From: SIG77 sp045589595 | Lineage (GTDB): Bacteria > Verrucomicrobiota > Lentisphaeria > Victivallales > UBA1829 | DNA length: 64,000 bases | Direction of reading: 5' to 3' | NCBI GenBank assembly: GCA_045589595.1 | Contig: JAZNPK010000002.1 | Span: 124,001 to 188,000 of the forward strand | Shown here: in pieces, positions 8,866 through 17,692 of the stretch | How positions within the stretch are numbered: position 1 is the stretch's first letter | Layout of the letters: each line of letters starts with the position of its first letter | The notes under the pieces: generated by a model | The model's input: only the letters and a program-made list of their open reading frames with translations | The model's database searches: none | Told to the model about the DNA's origin: nothing | Position numbers and translations under genes: made by a program

Positions 8866-9567
8866 TTATTTGGTATTCCAAACGACTCCATCTTTCAGCG
8901 TGACCGTTCTGTCGGCGAGGGCGGCGATGGATTGATCGTGTGTGACCATAACGATCGTCGTATTCTGTGTTTTGCGGATCGTTTGGAAGATTTCCAGGAT
9001 CCCGCTTCCGGTGACGGAATCCAGATTCCCTGTGGGTTCGTCCGCCAGAAGCAGATCGGGGGAATTGATCAATGCTCTTGCGATGGCGGCACGCTGCTGT
9101 TCACCGCCGGAAAGTTCATTGGGGCGGTGTTTCATTCTGTGTGCGAGCCCTACGGAATCCAGCAGATCCGCGGCGCGCTGCTGCGTTTCTTTTTTGTTCC
9201 CGCCGGCGAAAAGCATGGGGAGCATCACATTTTCCAGAATGTTCAGTTCGGGCATGATATGGTATGCCTGAAAGACAAACCCGATGTGTTTGCGCCGGAA
9301 ATTCACGAGGGCATTACCGGAAAGTTTTGCAGGATTTATTCCGTCGATCATGACCAGCCCGCTGTCCGGCGTTGAAATGGTGCCGATGATGTCGAGCAGA
9401 GTTGTTTTTCCGCTGCCGGATGCGCCGAGCAGGGTGATCCATTCGCCCCGTTCAGCCTGCAGGGATACCCCCTTGAGGACTTCCAGACCGGTCCGTGCGA
9501 TACGGAATGTTTTACGGATCCCGGACAACTGCAGGAAGGGCGTATTCGGTTCTGTGTTGTTATTCAT
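8866..9567 (-). CDS. lolD: LolD-like ABC transporter ATP-binding protein
   Basis: A 233-residue ATPase of the LolD/MacB class. Walker A 'GASGSGKTT' is at residues 48-56, the Q-loop at 'FVFQAYHIMPEL' (about 97-108), the signature 'LSGGEQQRA' at 152-160 and Walker B 'LLLADEPTGNLD' at about 172-183. It overlaps the permease gene upstream by 8 bp, so the two form one operon. LolD energises release of lipoproteins from the inner membrane to LolA. Because MacB-type exporters use the same ATPase subfamily, the LolD assignment depends on the permease. No lolA lies alongside. Confidence 0.85.
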   Translation of the reverse strand: MNNNTEPNTPFLQLSGIRKTFRIARTGLEVLKGVSLQAERGEWITLLGASGSGKTTLLDIIGTISTPDSGLVMIDGINPAKLSGNALVNFRRKHIGFVFQAYHIMPELNILENVMLPMLFAGGNKKETQQRAADLLDSVGLAHRMKHRPNELSGGEQQRAAIARALINSPDLLLADEPTGNLDSVTGSGILEIFQTIRKTQNTTIVMVTHDQSIAALADRTVTLKDGVVWNTK

Positions 9568-10915
9568 AGCGCAAAGCCCTCGCCGGATCCAGTTTTGCTG
9601 CCCGTATTGCAGGGATCAGTGCGCCGCAGGTGCAGAGTGCAATACTGATAATTGTGATCAGTGCCACATCCCCCCAGACGATATGAGCCGGCAGTTCATT
9701 GAAAAGATACATCTGTTTCGGGAAGATCTCCGCCCCGGTGATCAGCCGGAGCAGATCCAGGATCTTCATACGGTAAATGACAACCAGATAGCCCAGCAGG
9801 ATCCCGAAGCAGGACCCGATAACGCCCACAAATGCGCCCTGCAGCACAAAGATCCGCATGATCGCACCGGAAGGCGCGCCCATGGATTTGAGCAGGCCGA
9901 TCTCTCTTGTTTTCTGGATCACAGTGGTGATCAGGGTATTGGTGATGCTGAATGCCGCCACAAGAACGATGAAGATCAGCAGGAAGAACATCATATTTTT
10001 TTCCACTGCGAGAACGCCGAGGATCTGCCGGTGCATATCATGCCAGCTGAGATACAATACGCCGAACGCCCGCGGCTGACGCAGTTCCTGCCGGACAGCA
10101 TCGCTGAAACTGTCCATGTGGAAGGGATCTTTTGTCCAGAGGAAAATGTGAGTGGCATCGCCCCAGGAAAGACCGAAAAGGTCGTTGGCGTCTTCCAGCG
10201 CCATAAAGATCACGTTCCGGTCGAAATCGTATTTATCGAAGGAATAGATCCCGGATACGGTAAATTCGGCAGGCAGATATTTTTCCGCATTTTCGTCCAG
10301 CGCATATCTGCCGTTTTCATCTTTCTTTACCATACTCATCAATCTGCCGGGGGTATGAAGAATGATCTTGCTTCCGGCTTCAAGACGGAATTCATCCGCC
10401 ATTACGGAACTGATGAGGACTTCACGGGGACCCAGGGAGTAACTGCCCATGGCTCTGGGGAATTGCTGATTGTCTGCCGCGCGTTTCACAGCTTCGCGCA
10501 AGGGGAAATAAGGCGTTTCTTTCGTGGCGTCCAGCGCGATCAGGAGTTTCGGATTGAAACTTTCGCCGACCTGCAGCAGAACCGGCGATTTGAGAACGGC
10601 AGCCGCATCCGCAGCACCCAGTTCTTTCAGCCGGTTGACCCAGACCGCCGCTTCCAGTTCGGAAAATTTACCGGCTGCGCCGTTGGGATGCCGTGCAGAA
10701 GTGATGACCTGTTTCTGGAGTTGACCGTGTGCGCCGGTTTCCAGCAGTTTGTTTTTCAGATGATCGGTAAAGCCTGTCATAACGGCGAGGACCACGATCA
10801 GTACGCCGACGCCGAGTGCAACGCCGATAACGCTGATCAGGGTGATCACACTGACCGCACTGCGTTTCGGCTTGAAGTAGCGCCATGCAAGGAAAAGTTC
10901 TGTCCGGAAACTCAT
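9560..10915 (-). CDS. LolC/LolE-family ABC permease (lipoprotein release)
   Basis: A 451-residue FtsX/MacB-type permease. The N-terminus 'MSFRTELFLAWRYFKPKRSAVSVITLISVIGVALGVGVLIVVLAVM' region is the LolCE signature with the first membrane helix. A large periplasmic domain (about residues 50-300) follows, then three C-terminal helices including 'FLLIFIVLVAAFSITNTLITTVIQKTREIGLLKSMGA' with the coupling helix. There is a single permease gene, as in bacteria with a homodimeric LolF-like arrangement instead of separate LolC and LolE. No strong ribosome site precedes the ATG. Transcribed with lolD. Confidence 0.85.
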   Translation of the reverse strand: MSFRTELFLAWRYFKPKRSAVSVITLISVIGVALGVGVLIVVLAVMTGFTDHLKNKLLETGAHGQLQKQVITSARHPNGAAGKFSELEAAVWVNRLKELGAADAAAVLKSPVLLQVGESFNPKLLIALDATKETPYFPLREAVKRAADNQQFPRAMGSYSLGPREVLISSVMADEFRLEAGSKIILHTPGRLMSMVKKDENGRYALDENAEKYLPAEFTVSGIYSFDKYDFDRNVIFMALEDANDLFGLSWGDATHIFLWTKDPFHMDSFSDAVRQELRQPRAFGVLYLSWHDMHRQILGVLAVEKNMMFFLLIFIVLVAAFSITNTLITTVIQKTREIGLLKSMGAPSGAIMRIFVLQGAFVGVIGSCFGILLGYLVVIYRMKILDLLRLITGAEIFPKQMYLFNELPAHIVWGDVALITIISIALCTCGALIPAIRAAKLDPARALRYE

Positions 10916-10960
10916 TTTTTTACGATCGACCGCAGGGTTGATATCTGTACTCTTTTCTGT

Positions 10961-10988
10961 AATATAGCATCTAATTCATACATTTCCA
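10961..10988 (-). promoter_or_regulatory. Probable promoter of the Lol operon
   Basis: Minus strand -10 TATATT (10966-10961), with a weak -35 TGGAAA (10988-10983) at 16 bp. It faces the plus-strand promoter at 10990-11018, with only 1 bp between their outer hexamers. Confidence 0.4.
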
Positions 10989-10989
10989 T

Positions 10990-11018
10990 TTGTATTTTAT
11001 AAAAAAATGCGTTATATT
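10990..11018 (+). promoter_or_regulatory. Promoter of the secreted SGNH esterase gene
   Basis: -35 TTGTAT (10990-10995), 17 bp, -10 TATATT (11013-11018), about 46 bp before the ATG at 11065, which has an AGGAG site. Confidence 0.6.
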
Positions 11019-11064
11019 CCGTTGAAAAGAAACAGAATCCTCACTGATAACAGGAGAAAATACC

Positions 11065-13071
11065 ATGAAACACATGATCGCTCTCTCATTTCTTGCCGCA
11101 GTCCTGCTGACAGGGACCGTATCCGCCGCAGACGCAGAGGCGCCCGCCAAGACCGTAAAAGCCGTGCTGTGTGAGCCGGGTGTTCCGGTGGAAGGTGGTT
11201 TCGACAACCGGTTCGTTCCTTACCACAAGGACAGCAAAGACACCATGCCGGAAACGTCGTTCCGGGTGGATTACAATGAGTTTTTCTGGGCGCTTGACAT
11301 CCGTCTGAAAGAGCCGGATAAATCTGTTGACAATGTGCTTGAGATCTTTTTTGTGCCGGAAGGTGCGCCCTCCTACTATCAGCTTTACGGCAGTGTGCGG
11401 GACAGAACTCTGGCGTTTTATCCCCACGGAACTTTCCGGGACCGGACGCATCCCTATCCCCAGGAAGATTTCGGGATCAGTTACCACGAAACGCCGGACG
11501 GATATCAGGTCCGCGTGATGGTGCCGTGGTCGAATTTCCTCTATCAGTTTGAAAATCCGGAGTGGAAATTCAATCTTGTCCGGGCGCGTGGCGCTGCACG
11601 TTTCACCTGGCAGGGCGAACTGCACAAACCGGAACAGTGGGGGAAGATCTCCTTTGCCGGTTTGGATCAGGAAACACAGGCAAACCGCTACCGTCAGTTG
11701 ATCCGCCGTCTGAATGAACAGGCGGCAAACCGGACGGGATATTTCCGTTTCGATCCGGACAGATACAACAACCGTTCCCATCAGATCTGGTGCGATACGC
11801 TCGCCAGAGAATTTTCTCAATACGCCAAACAGATCGCCAATCTGGAAAATGTGGCGGAGAATGTGGATATTTCCGTCTATAAAAATATGTTTGAAAAGAT
11901 GCGGTCCCGTCTGGAACGCCGCAGATTTGTGGCGACTCTCCCCTTCTACAGACTTACCGGGACCGGCGACTGGAATTATTACAGCGCCGTCCGGAATGAC
12001 GATGGCTCGTGGACCAAAACACCGCTTGACAATGTTCAGTGGAACGAAATCTGGCAATTTTCAACAGCTGCCGGCAGTAAATGGAATACTCCGTACCGCA
12101 TTGCCGAACACGTGATCACTCAGGAAATGGAGCCGGACGCTGAACTTTATCTGACCAACTTTGCCGCACCTGCATCTGATCCGGAGATCGTCTGGATCGC
12201 CCTGCATAACGATAAACAGGTCGCCACCGGAAAGATCAAAGATCTGCCGCTGAACATCAAGATCGGCAAAGTCAAAAAAGGCGACCGCGTCGGTGCCGCC
12301 ATGGTCCATCCCGGGAAAAACGGCAGACCCCATCTCCGTTTTACGCTGGAAGTATGCCGGAACGGGATCCAGCCCGGTCCCGCATTCCAGACAGATCGCC
12401 CCCGCGCAACGGAAGCCGCCCCCAAACGGCTCCCCGATGGCAGTGTTCCGGGCACTTATCTGCATCGTACGCTCGGACATCTTTATGCCATCCGGAAAGC
12501 TTGTACAAGCGGAAAAATGCCCCGGGTCTATTTTGTGGGCGATTCCATTACGGACGGTCTCCACGGGAAAGCCTGGGATACGATCGCCAAGTACCGCCCC
12601 TTCAATCTGGGGATCAGCGGCGACTGGACCCAGAACGTGCTGTGGCGTCTCCAGAGCGGTCCCTTCGGACAACCCGGACCGCTGGATGAATGTAAACCTG
12701 AACTCCTGGTGCTGATGATCGGCACCAACAACGGCACTTATTCCATTCAGGAAGTGGCGGACGGCATCAAGGCCATTCTGGAACTGACGCGGCGGAAATC
12801 GCCCGAAACAAAGATCCTGCTGCTGGGGATCTTCCCCCGCGGAAAATTCCATGCCGTGGATTGCCGTATCGAAAAAATCAACGCCATCATCAAGACCTAT
12901 GCAGACAACCGGATGATCTTCTACAAGGACCTCGCTTATCTGTTCATTGATGAAAACCGGAATGTCCGCCGCGATCTGCTGCCGGATGGACTCCACCCCG
13001 GCAGAGTCGGAAATCAGGTCTGGATGGATGCCATGCTCCCCCTGCTGGATCAACTGTTGCCGGAAAAATGA
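11065..13071 (+). CDS. Secreted SGNH/GDSL esterase with N-terminal CBM9-like domain
   Basis: A 668-residue exported protein with a signal peptide at residues 1-22 (cleavage near VSA-AD). Residues about 28-200 look like a CBM9/DOMON-type beta-sandwich ('VEGGFDN', 'FRVDYNEFFWALDIRLKEPD', 'YHETPDGYQVRVMVPWSNF'). A helical and beta middle follows, including a spot for a second small beta domain (about 300-440). The C-terminal SGNH hydrolase has block I 'VGDSITDG' (nucleophile Ser494), a Gly in 'NLGISGDWT' (block II), 'MIGTNN' (block III, from Gly553) and 'DGLHPG' (Asp641/His644). This layout fits carbohydrate esterases that deacetylate polysaccharides or glycans. The stop overlaps the next gene by 4 bp. 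Confidence 0.85.
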   Translation: MKHMIALSFLAAVLLTGTVSAADAEAPAKTVKAVLCEPGVPVEGGFDNRFVPYHKDSKDTMPETSFRVDYNEFFWALDIRLKEPDKSVDNVLEIFFVPEGAPSYYQLYGSVRDRTLAFYPHGTFRDRTHPYPQEDFGISYHETPDGYQVRVMVPWSNFLYQFENPEWKFNLVRARGAARFTWQGELHKPEQWGKISFAGLDQETQANRYRQLIRRLNEQAANRTGYFRFDPDRYNNRSHQIWCDTLAREFSQYAKQIANLENVAENVDISVYKNMFEKMRSRLERRRFVATLPFYRLTGTGDWNYYSAVRNDDGSWTKTPLDNVQWNEIWQFSTAAGSKWNTPYRIAEHVITQEMEPDAELYLTNFAAPASDPEIVWIALHNDKQVATGKIKDLPLNIKIGKVKKGDRVGAAMVHPGKNGRPHLRFTLEVCRNGIQPGPAFQTDRPRATEAAPKRLPDGSVPGTYLHRTLGHLYAIRKACTSGKMPRVYFVGDSITDGLHGKAWDTIAKYRPFNLGISGDWTQNVLWRLQSGPFGQPGPLDECKPELLVLMIGTNNGTYSIQEVADGIKAILELTRRKSPETKILLLGIFPRGKFHAVDCRIEKINAIIKTYADNRMIFYKDLAYLFIDENRNVRRDLLPDGLHPGRVGNQVWMDAMLPLLDQLLPEK

Positions 13072-13733
13072 GAACCGATAAACATACCATCCTGTTCGAT
13101 AACGACGGCGTTCTCGTAGATACAGAATCCCTGTTCTATGAGGCGAACTGCGTCATGCTGCGGGAGTACGGCGTTTTTCTGGATGAAAAAACATTTGCCG
13201 AAATGAGTATGACCCGCGGAATGAGTCTGGCGGATATCATTGTCAGCCTCGGTAAAACGCCGGAAGAGGCGGAAGCCGCCAGACAGAAACGGAACGGGAT
13301 CTATAACATCATGCTTCAGGAACGGAGCGGCTCACTGGTCATTCCCGGTGTGCCGGAAGCGTTGGAAAAACTGCATCGTCATTTCCGGATCGGCATCGTC
13401 ACCTGTTGTCAGACCATCCATTTCAATACGATCCATGAATCATCCGGTTTGCGTCCCTACTTCGATTTTGTGGTGGGCGATGACGATTTTGTGCTGCATA
13501 AACCCCATCCGGAGCCGTATCTGACGGCGTTGCGTCACGCCGGGATCGAGGATCCGGCAGGGGCGATCGCGGTGGAGGATTCGGAACGGGGGATCATGTC
13601 GGCTCAGGCGGCTGGGATCGAAGCAGCTGCCATTCCCCGCGGACCGAGTCTTTTCGGCGATTTTTCAAAGGCGGATCACCGGTTTGAAACGATCGGGGAA
13701 TTTGCCGCCATGATGCTGGGGGACCGGACATAA
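13068..13733 (+). CDS. HAD-superfamily phosphatase/phosphoglucomutase-like protein
   Basis: A 221-residue HAD protein of the beta-phosphoglucomutase/GPH subclass. Motif I 'LFDNDGVLVDTE' supplies Asp11 and Asp13, motif II is 'GIVTCCQ', and motif III/IV 'KPHPEPYLTAL...AIAVEDSERGIMSA' has Lys and the acidic pair. The cap domain is the small helical type 1. Its start overlaps the stop of the secreted esterase (ATGA), suggesting translational coupling and possibly a role with sugar phosphates derived from the same substrate (inference). It ends 4 bp before a convergent tRNA gene. Confidence 0.85.
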   Translation: MRTDKHTILFDNDGVLVDTESLFYEANCVMLREYGVFLDEKTFAEMSMTRGMSLADIIVSLGKTPEEAEAARQKRNGIYNIMLQERSGSLVIPGVPEALEKLHRHFRIGIVTCCQTIHFNTIHESSGLRPYFDFVVGDDDFVLHKPHPEPYLTALRHAGIEDPAGAIAVEDSERGIMSAQAAGIEAAAIPRGPSLFGDFSKADHRFETIGEFAAMMLGDRT

Positions 13734-13737
13734 AAAA

Positions 13738-13811
13738 TGGCAACCTCATCAGGATTCGAACCTGAACTAAGTGGACCAAAACCACTTGTGCTACCATTAC
13801 ACCATGAGGTT
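13738..13811 (-). tRNA. tRNA-Gln (anticodon UUG)
   Basis: Minus strand: acceptor AACCTCA pairs with TGAGGTT, CCA is encoded (13740-13738), and the T-arm contains GGTTCGAATCC. The anticodon stem AGTGG/CCACT encloses TTTTGGT, giving TTG (UUG in RNA). The A1-U72 pair is typical of bacterial tRNA-Gln. A promoter lies at 13834-13861. Confidence 0.92.
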
Positions 13812-13833
13812 GCGCAGAAAAGAAATTGCGCTT

Positions 13834-13861
13834 ACTTTAGCACCGATGCGGAAAAAATCAA
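13834..13861 (-). promoter_or_regulatory. Promoter of tRNA-Gln
   Basis: Minus strand -35 TTGATT (13861-13856), 16 bp, -10 TAAAGT (13839-13834), 22 bp before the tRNA 5' end. Confidence 0.5.
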
Positions 13862-13894
13862 GTCCCGCACCTGTATTTCCGATAAATTTTTCTC

Positions 13895-15010
13895 TTAACA
13901 GAGACGGTATTTTCCGGCGGAGAAAGATTCCAGATTCAGCGAGAATTTTCTGTCTTCGGGAACTTTGTAATCCGGATCCGTCTTCAGCACTTTTTCCAGA
14001 ACTTCCGTACATTTCCCGCAATGGGTGCAGTTCACCGCACAGGCTCCGGCAATGCCGTCCGTGATCCAGTTGTCCGGAAACGCTTTGTTATCAAAGTACA
14101 ACGCCCCGATCTGCCCGCTGTAATCCGGATCGAGGATCCGCAGCAGGTTGCCGTCGTAACTGCCGTTGATATATGCCTTGAGGATTTCATTGTGCTGGGT
14201 GTGACAGCGCGTGGAAAGTTTGAACACTTCCACATAAGGCGCGTAGTGGTGAATGTCTTCCGGACGGACCCAGGTGGCACGCAGCACTTCTTCAAAAAGA
14301 TGCCGCTCCACGATCAGATTCCAGCACAGCGTCGCTTCCGAACGCATCCGCAGGACTTCGTTGGAAGACCGCTGGAACCCGTGGGCGAGCAGAGTTTCGT
14401 GGAATGTCTGGGACGGACAGTTCCGCAGACAGCCGCTGTTTGCCAGCATACAGAGTTTTTTGCCGTGGGCGGAACACCATTCGCTGAACTCGCGGATCGT
14501 TTTCAGATCGCGCTGAAAATCCCGGCTCATGTAGAAGGAATCGTAGAGATCCGACACATATTCCATGGCGAGGGTGGACCCGATCTTCAGGTTCACGCTG
14601 GCGCGGATCTCGATTTCCGGATATTTTTCACGCAGCACTTTTGCCACAAAGGGGCTTGTGGTCGTGACGATCTCCGGCTTCACCCCGTTGTCGTCCAGAT
14701 ACGCAATGGCACTGATGATGGTTTTGCGCCACTCGGCGGTATAGGATTTTTCCCCGTAACAGGTGGCATTGATCAGCAGGTCCAACTTCAGACCGTAACC
14801 GCGGATGGTCCGCAGATCCCGGAGCAGAGCGGCACGGAGTTTTTCCGGATCGCCGTCCAGTTCCCGCGCGGAAAGAATACCGGGCAGGGGGAAATAAACT
14901 TCAGCCAGTGCCGGGATATAGGGGGCAATGGCATCCATGAATGTATTGGGCTGCGCGCCGAAAAAGTATCCGACTGCAAATTTTTTCAGGTAGGGGAATT
15001 TCTGTTCCAT
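13895..15010 (-). CDS. Peptidase U32-like protein with extra Cys cluster
   Basis: A 371-residue protein resembling the U32 (PrtC/UbiU/RlhA) family. It has a TIM-barrel-like N-terminus with 'LDLLINATCYGEK' and 'RASVNLKIGSTLAMEYVSDLYDSFYMSRDFQRDL', and a cysteine region 'CMLANSGCLRNCPSQTFHE' (Cys187, 194, 198). Cys229 and Cys269 follow with the roughly 40-residue spacing seen for UbiU [4Fe-4S] ligands. Characterised U32 members are Fe-S proteins acting in hydroxylation of ubiquinone precursors, tRNA or 23S rRNA. Here a further CX3CX2CX2C cluster (Cys324, 328, 331, 334) follows, and the last residue is also Cys. The substrate is unknown. It has its own promoter at 15055-15083. Confidence 0.65.
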   Translation of the reverse strand: MEQKFPYLKKFAVGYFFGAQPNTFMDAIAPYIPALAEVYFPLPGILSARELDGDPEKLRAALLRDLRTIRGYGLKLDLLINATCYGEKSYTAEWRKTIISAIAYLDDNGVKPEIVTTTSPFVAKVLREKYPEIEIRASVNLKIGSTLAMEYVSDLYDSFYMSRDFQRDLKTIREFSEWCSAHGKKLCMLANSGCLRNCPSQTFHETLLAHGFQRSSNEVLRMRSEATLCWNLIVERHLFEEVLRATWVRPEDIHHYAPYVEVFKLSTRCHTQHNEILKAYINGSYDGNLLRILDPDYSGQIGALYFDNKAFPDNWITDGIAGACAVNCTHCGKCTEVLEKVLKTDPDYKVPEDRKFSLNLESFSAGKYRLC

Positions 15011-15054
15011 CGTCTTATCACTCCAATCTTATCTGATTCTTTACTTGTCCGCGC

Positions 15055-15083
15055 AATATATCACAACTTTCACCAACTGTCAA
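15055..15083 (-). promoter_or_regulatory. Promoter of the U32-like gene
   Basis: Minus strand -35 TTGACA (15083-15078), 17 bp, -10 TATATT (15060-15055). The -35 hexamer contains the TGA stop codon of the upstream NagD-like gene. Confidence 0.7.
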
Positions 15084-15907
15084 GCCAGTCTGCTGCAAAC
15101 AAGATCCGGTTTCAGATCACCAGTCGCCGTTTCCGCCATCTCTGCCGTGGTGAAGCCGGTCATGACCAGCACGGATGTCAGACCGTTCCGGTTGGCACCC
15201 TGAATATCACTGGTCAGCAGGTCGCCCACCGCCGCAACGGCGGAAGGATTCCGGATGCCGAAGCGGGACAATGCCACTTCATAGATCGGGGTATGGGGTT
15301 TGCCGAGCAGGATACGTTCCTTGCGGATACCCCGTTCCTCCAGCAGACGGATGACCAGTTCCATCTGTCCGTTGGAGCAAATGTGAAAACCATTCTGCAG
15401 CGGACAGAGGATATCCGGATTGGATACGATCAGCGGTTTTTCCGGAAACACAATAAAAAAGTTCAGCACAGCCGTCATGATCACCCGCCAGTCGTAAACA
15501 CTGCCGTTGTGCAGAACACCGTCACATTCCATGATCTTTGCCGGATCTGTTTCAAACCGGACAACGCCCGGAATATCTTCGCATTTGCCGATCAGAAAAC
15601 AGTTCCACTCTTTGCCGCCGTTATTATGGTTGCGGAACCACGGCTCCACCGCGTCGCGGCAGGTCACGATATTTTCCTGACTGACCGGCAGCCCGATCTT
15701 GTTCAGACGCCCCGCAATGCGTTCCCGCGTATCCGAGGAATTGTTGGAGAGACACCCGAAGGGAACGCCGTCCTCACGCAGCCGCGTCAGCAGTTCCACT
15801 GCGCCCGGAATGGGCGTCCCGCCCAGCCACAGCGTACCATCGATGTCGAACAGGAACGCTTCAAAACGCTTCCGGTCCTCCAGATAAACTTCAAGAAGGG
15901 TTTTCAT
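15080..15907 (-). CDS. HAD-IIA family phosphatase (NagD-like)
   Basis: A 275-residue protein of the NagD/PGP class. Motif I 'FLFDIDGTLWLGG' gives Asp21 and Asp23, followed by 'TRLREDGVPFGCLSNNSS' (motif II with 'SNNSS') and 'VSNPDI'. The C2-type cap lies in the middle, and 'LGKPHTPIYEVAL...AAVGDLLTSDIQGANRNGLTSVLVMTG' provides motifs III and IV. Family members dephosphorylate UMP, glycerol phosphate or damaged sugar phosphates. It starts 8 bp after the acyl-CoA ligase stop and is presumably co-transcribed with it. The substrate cannot be told. Confidence 0.87.
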   Translation of the reverse strand: MKTLLEVYLEDRKRFEAFLFDIDGTLWLGGTPIPGAVELLTRLREDGVPFGCLSNNSSDTRERIAGRLNKIGLPVSQENIVTCRDAVEPWFRNHNNGGKEWNCFLIGKCEDIPGVVRFETDPAKIMECDGVLHNGSVYDWRVIMTAVLNFFIVFPEKPLIVSNPDILCPLQNGFHICSNGQMELVIRLLEERGIRKERILLGKPHTPIYEVALSRFGIRNPSAVAAVGDLLTSDIQGANRNGLTSVLVMTGFTTAEMAETATGDLKPDLVCSRLA

Positions 15908-15915
15908 CTGCGGGA

Positions 15916-17565
15916 TCAGTTGTCTTTCCGGATCTCGTTCTGCATGGCGACCAGCCCTTCCGCACCGTATTTTTTGCGGAGCAGGGGCTTTTCGATTTTG
16001 CCCGTCGGATTCCGGGGGACATCCGCAAAGATGATCTTCCGGGGACGCTGATAACGGGGCAGATCCAGACAGAAATTCTGCACGTCTTCTTCCGTAAGTG
16101 TGAAGCCCGGCTTGATCTCAATGATGGCAGCCGCGATCTCACCCAGACGGCTGTCCGGCAGTCCGATCACAGCCACATCCTTGATGGCATTGTTCTTGCG
16201 GAGGAAGTCTTCGATCTGGACCGGATACAGGTTCTCACCGCCGGTGATGATCACATCTTTTTTGCGGTCAACAAGATAGATGAAGCCTTCCGCATCTTCC
16301 TGCGCCATGTCGCCGGTATAAAGCCAGCCATCGGCATCCAACACTTCCAATGTGGCTTTTTCGTCTTTGTAGTAACATTTCATCACGCCGTCGCCGCGGA
16401 CTGCCAGTTCACCAACACTGCCGCGGGCGACAACCTGCCGTTTTTCATCCACGATCTTTGTTTCCCAACCGTAACCGGCAACACCGATGGCTCCCACATG
16501 ATCAATGTTCTCAATGCCGAGATGGACCGCACCGGGGCCGATGGATTCGCTCAAACCGTAGTTGGTGTCGTAATCGTGATGGGGGAAAACCGTTTTCCAG
16601 CGTTTGATCAGACTGGGCGGAACCGGCTGGGCTCCAATGTGCATCAGACGCCACTGATCCAGCTTGAAATCTTCCAACTTGATGTCGCCGCGTTCTATGG
16701 CATCCAGAATGTCCTGCGCCCACGGAACAAGCAGCCAGACCACCGTACACTGTTCCTGTGAAACCGCATTGATGATCCATTCCGGCTTGATCCCTTTCAA
16801 CAGAACCGCTTTGCCGCCGACCAGAAAACTGCCGAACCAGTGCATCTTCGCGCCCGTATGATACAGAGGCGGAATACAGAGGAACGTGTCCTCACGCGTC
16901 TGATGGTGATGATTCTGTTCCACAGCACAGGAATGAACAAGACTCCGGTGACGGTGGACAATGGCTTTCGGGAAACCGGTGGTGCCGGACGAAAAATAGA
17001 TCGCCGCTTCATCGTCATCCGAAAGCTGGATCGCAGGCGATTTGCTGGAACAATAGGAAACAAGATTGCCGTAGGGTTCCGCAAAAGAGGGGCAGTCTTC
17101 ACCCACATACAGCATGGTTTTGACGCGGGGCAGGCGGTCGCAGATGGATTCCATACGGCCGATAAATTCAGGACCGAAAAGAAGCACTTCCACATCCGCC
17201 AGCTCCAGACAGTATTTGATCTCGTCTGCCGTATAACGGAAATTCAGCGGCACAGCCATCGCTCCGCTCTTGAGAATACCGAAATAGATCGGCAGCCATT
17301 CCAGACAGTTCATCAGAAGGATCCCGACTTTCGTGCCGCGCTTGACATGACGGGTCAGAAGAAAGTTCGCCATCCGGTTCGCTTTGCGGTCAAATTCATC
17401 CCAGGTGATCTGGGACCGGAAACTGTCCGTGGGACTCGGCTCGATCAACGCATATTCACGCCACGTCGTGTGACGCTTTTCCAATTCCTGAGGATTGATC
17501 TCCACCAGCGCAATATCTTTGCCAAAATCACGGGCGTTCCGCTCCAGGATCTCTGTAATAGGCAT
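15916..17565 (-). CDS. AMP-dependent acyl-CoA synthetase/ligase
   Basis: A 549-residue adenylate-forming enzyme. The ATG at 17565 follows AGGAAGGAAAG and is preferred over the longer open frame. The AMP-binding P-loop 'SSGTTGFPK' is at residues 192-200. Core motifs 'YGLSE', 'DGWLYTGDMAQEDAEGFIYLVDRKKDVIITGGENLYP' region and the C-terminal lysine motif 'NPTGKIEKPLLRKK' are all present. No transmembrane or PCP domain is seen, so it is a free-standing CoA ligase of the medium/long-chain fatty-acid or aryl-acid type. It is the first gene of a two-gene unit with the NagD-like phosphatase, under a near-consensus promoter. Confidence 0.87.
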   Translation of the reverse strand: MPITEILERNARDFGKDIALVEINPQELEKRHTTWREYALIEPSPTDSFRSQITWDEFDRKANRMANFLLTRHVKRGTKVGILLMNCLEWLPIYFGILKSGAMAVPLNFRYTADEIKYCLELADVEVLLFGPEFIGRMESICDRLPRVKTMLYVGEDCPSFAEPYGNLVSYCSSKSPAIQLSDDDEAAIYFSSGTTGFPKAIVHRHRSLVHSCAVEQNHHHQTREDTFLCIPPLYHTGAKMHWFGSFLVGGKAVLLKGIKPEWIINAVSQEQCTVVWLLVPWAQDILDAIERGDIKLEDFKLDQWRLMHIGAQPVPPSLIKRWKTVFPHHDYDTNYGLSESIGPGAVHLGIENIDHVGAIGVAGYGWETKIVDEKRQVVARGSVGELAVRGDGVMKCYYKDEKATLEVLDADGWLYTGDMAQEDAEGFIYLVDRKKDVIITGGENLYPVQIEDFLRKNNAIKDVAVIGLPDSRLGEIAAAIIEIKPGFTLTEEDVQNFCLDLPRYQRPRKIIFADVPRNPTGKIEKPLLRKKYGAEGLVAMQNEIRKDN

Positions 17566-17627
17566 AGGACTTTCCTTCCTGAAAAATGACAGGTTTTTGT
17601 TATTAATGATCAATGATGTCGTGGCGT

Positions 17628-17655
17628 AATATACAGCAGTAGAAACAGATGTCAA
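17628..17655 (-). promoter_or_regulatory. Promoter of the acyl-CoA ligase operon
   Basis: Minus strand -35 TTGACA (17655-17650), 16 bp, extended -10 TGTATATT with hexamer at 17633-17628. Confidence 0.75.
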
Positions 17656-17692
17656 GAATCTCCGGTCAAAGAATAAAACTTTTTTCAGCAGA

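Noticed and set aside
9284..11002. A plus-strand frame of 572 codons opposite the Lol genes
   Set aside because: Antisense to genes with intact Walker and FtsX motifs; no signal of its own.
14021..16051. A plus-strand frame of 676 codons across the U32-like and NagD-like genes
   Set aside because: Antisense shadow of two real genes with clear family motifs and a clear promoter between them.
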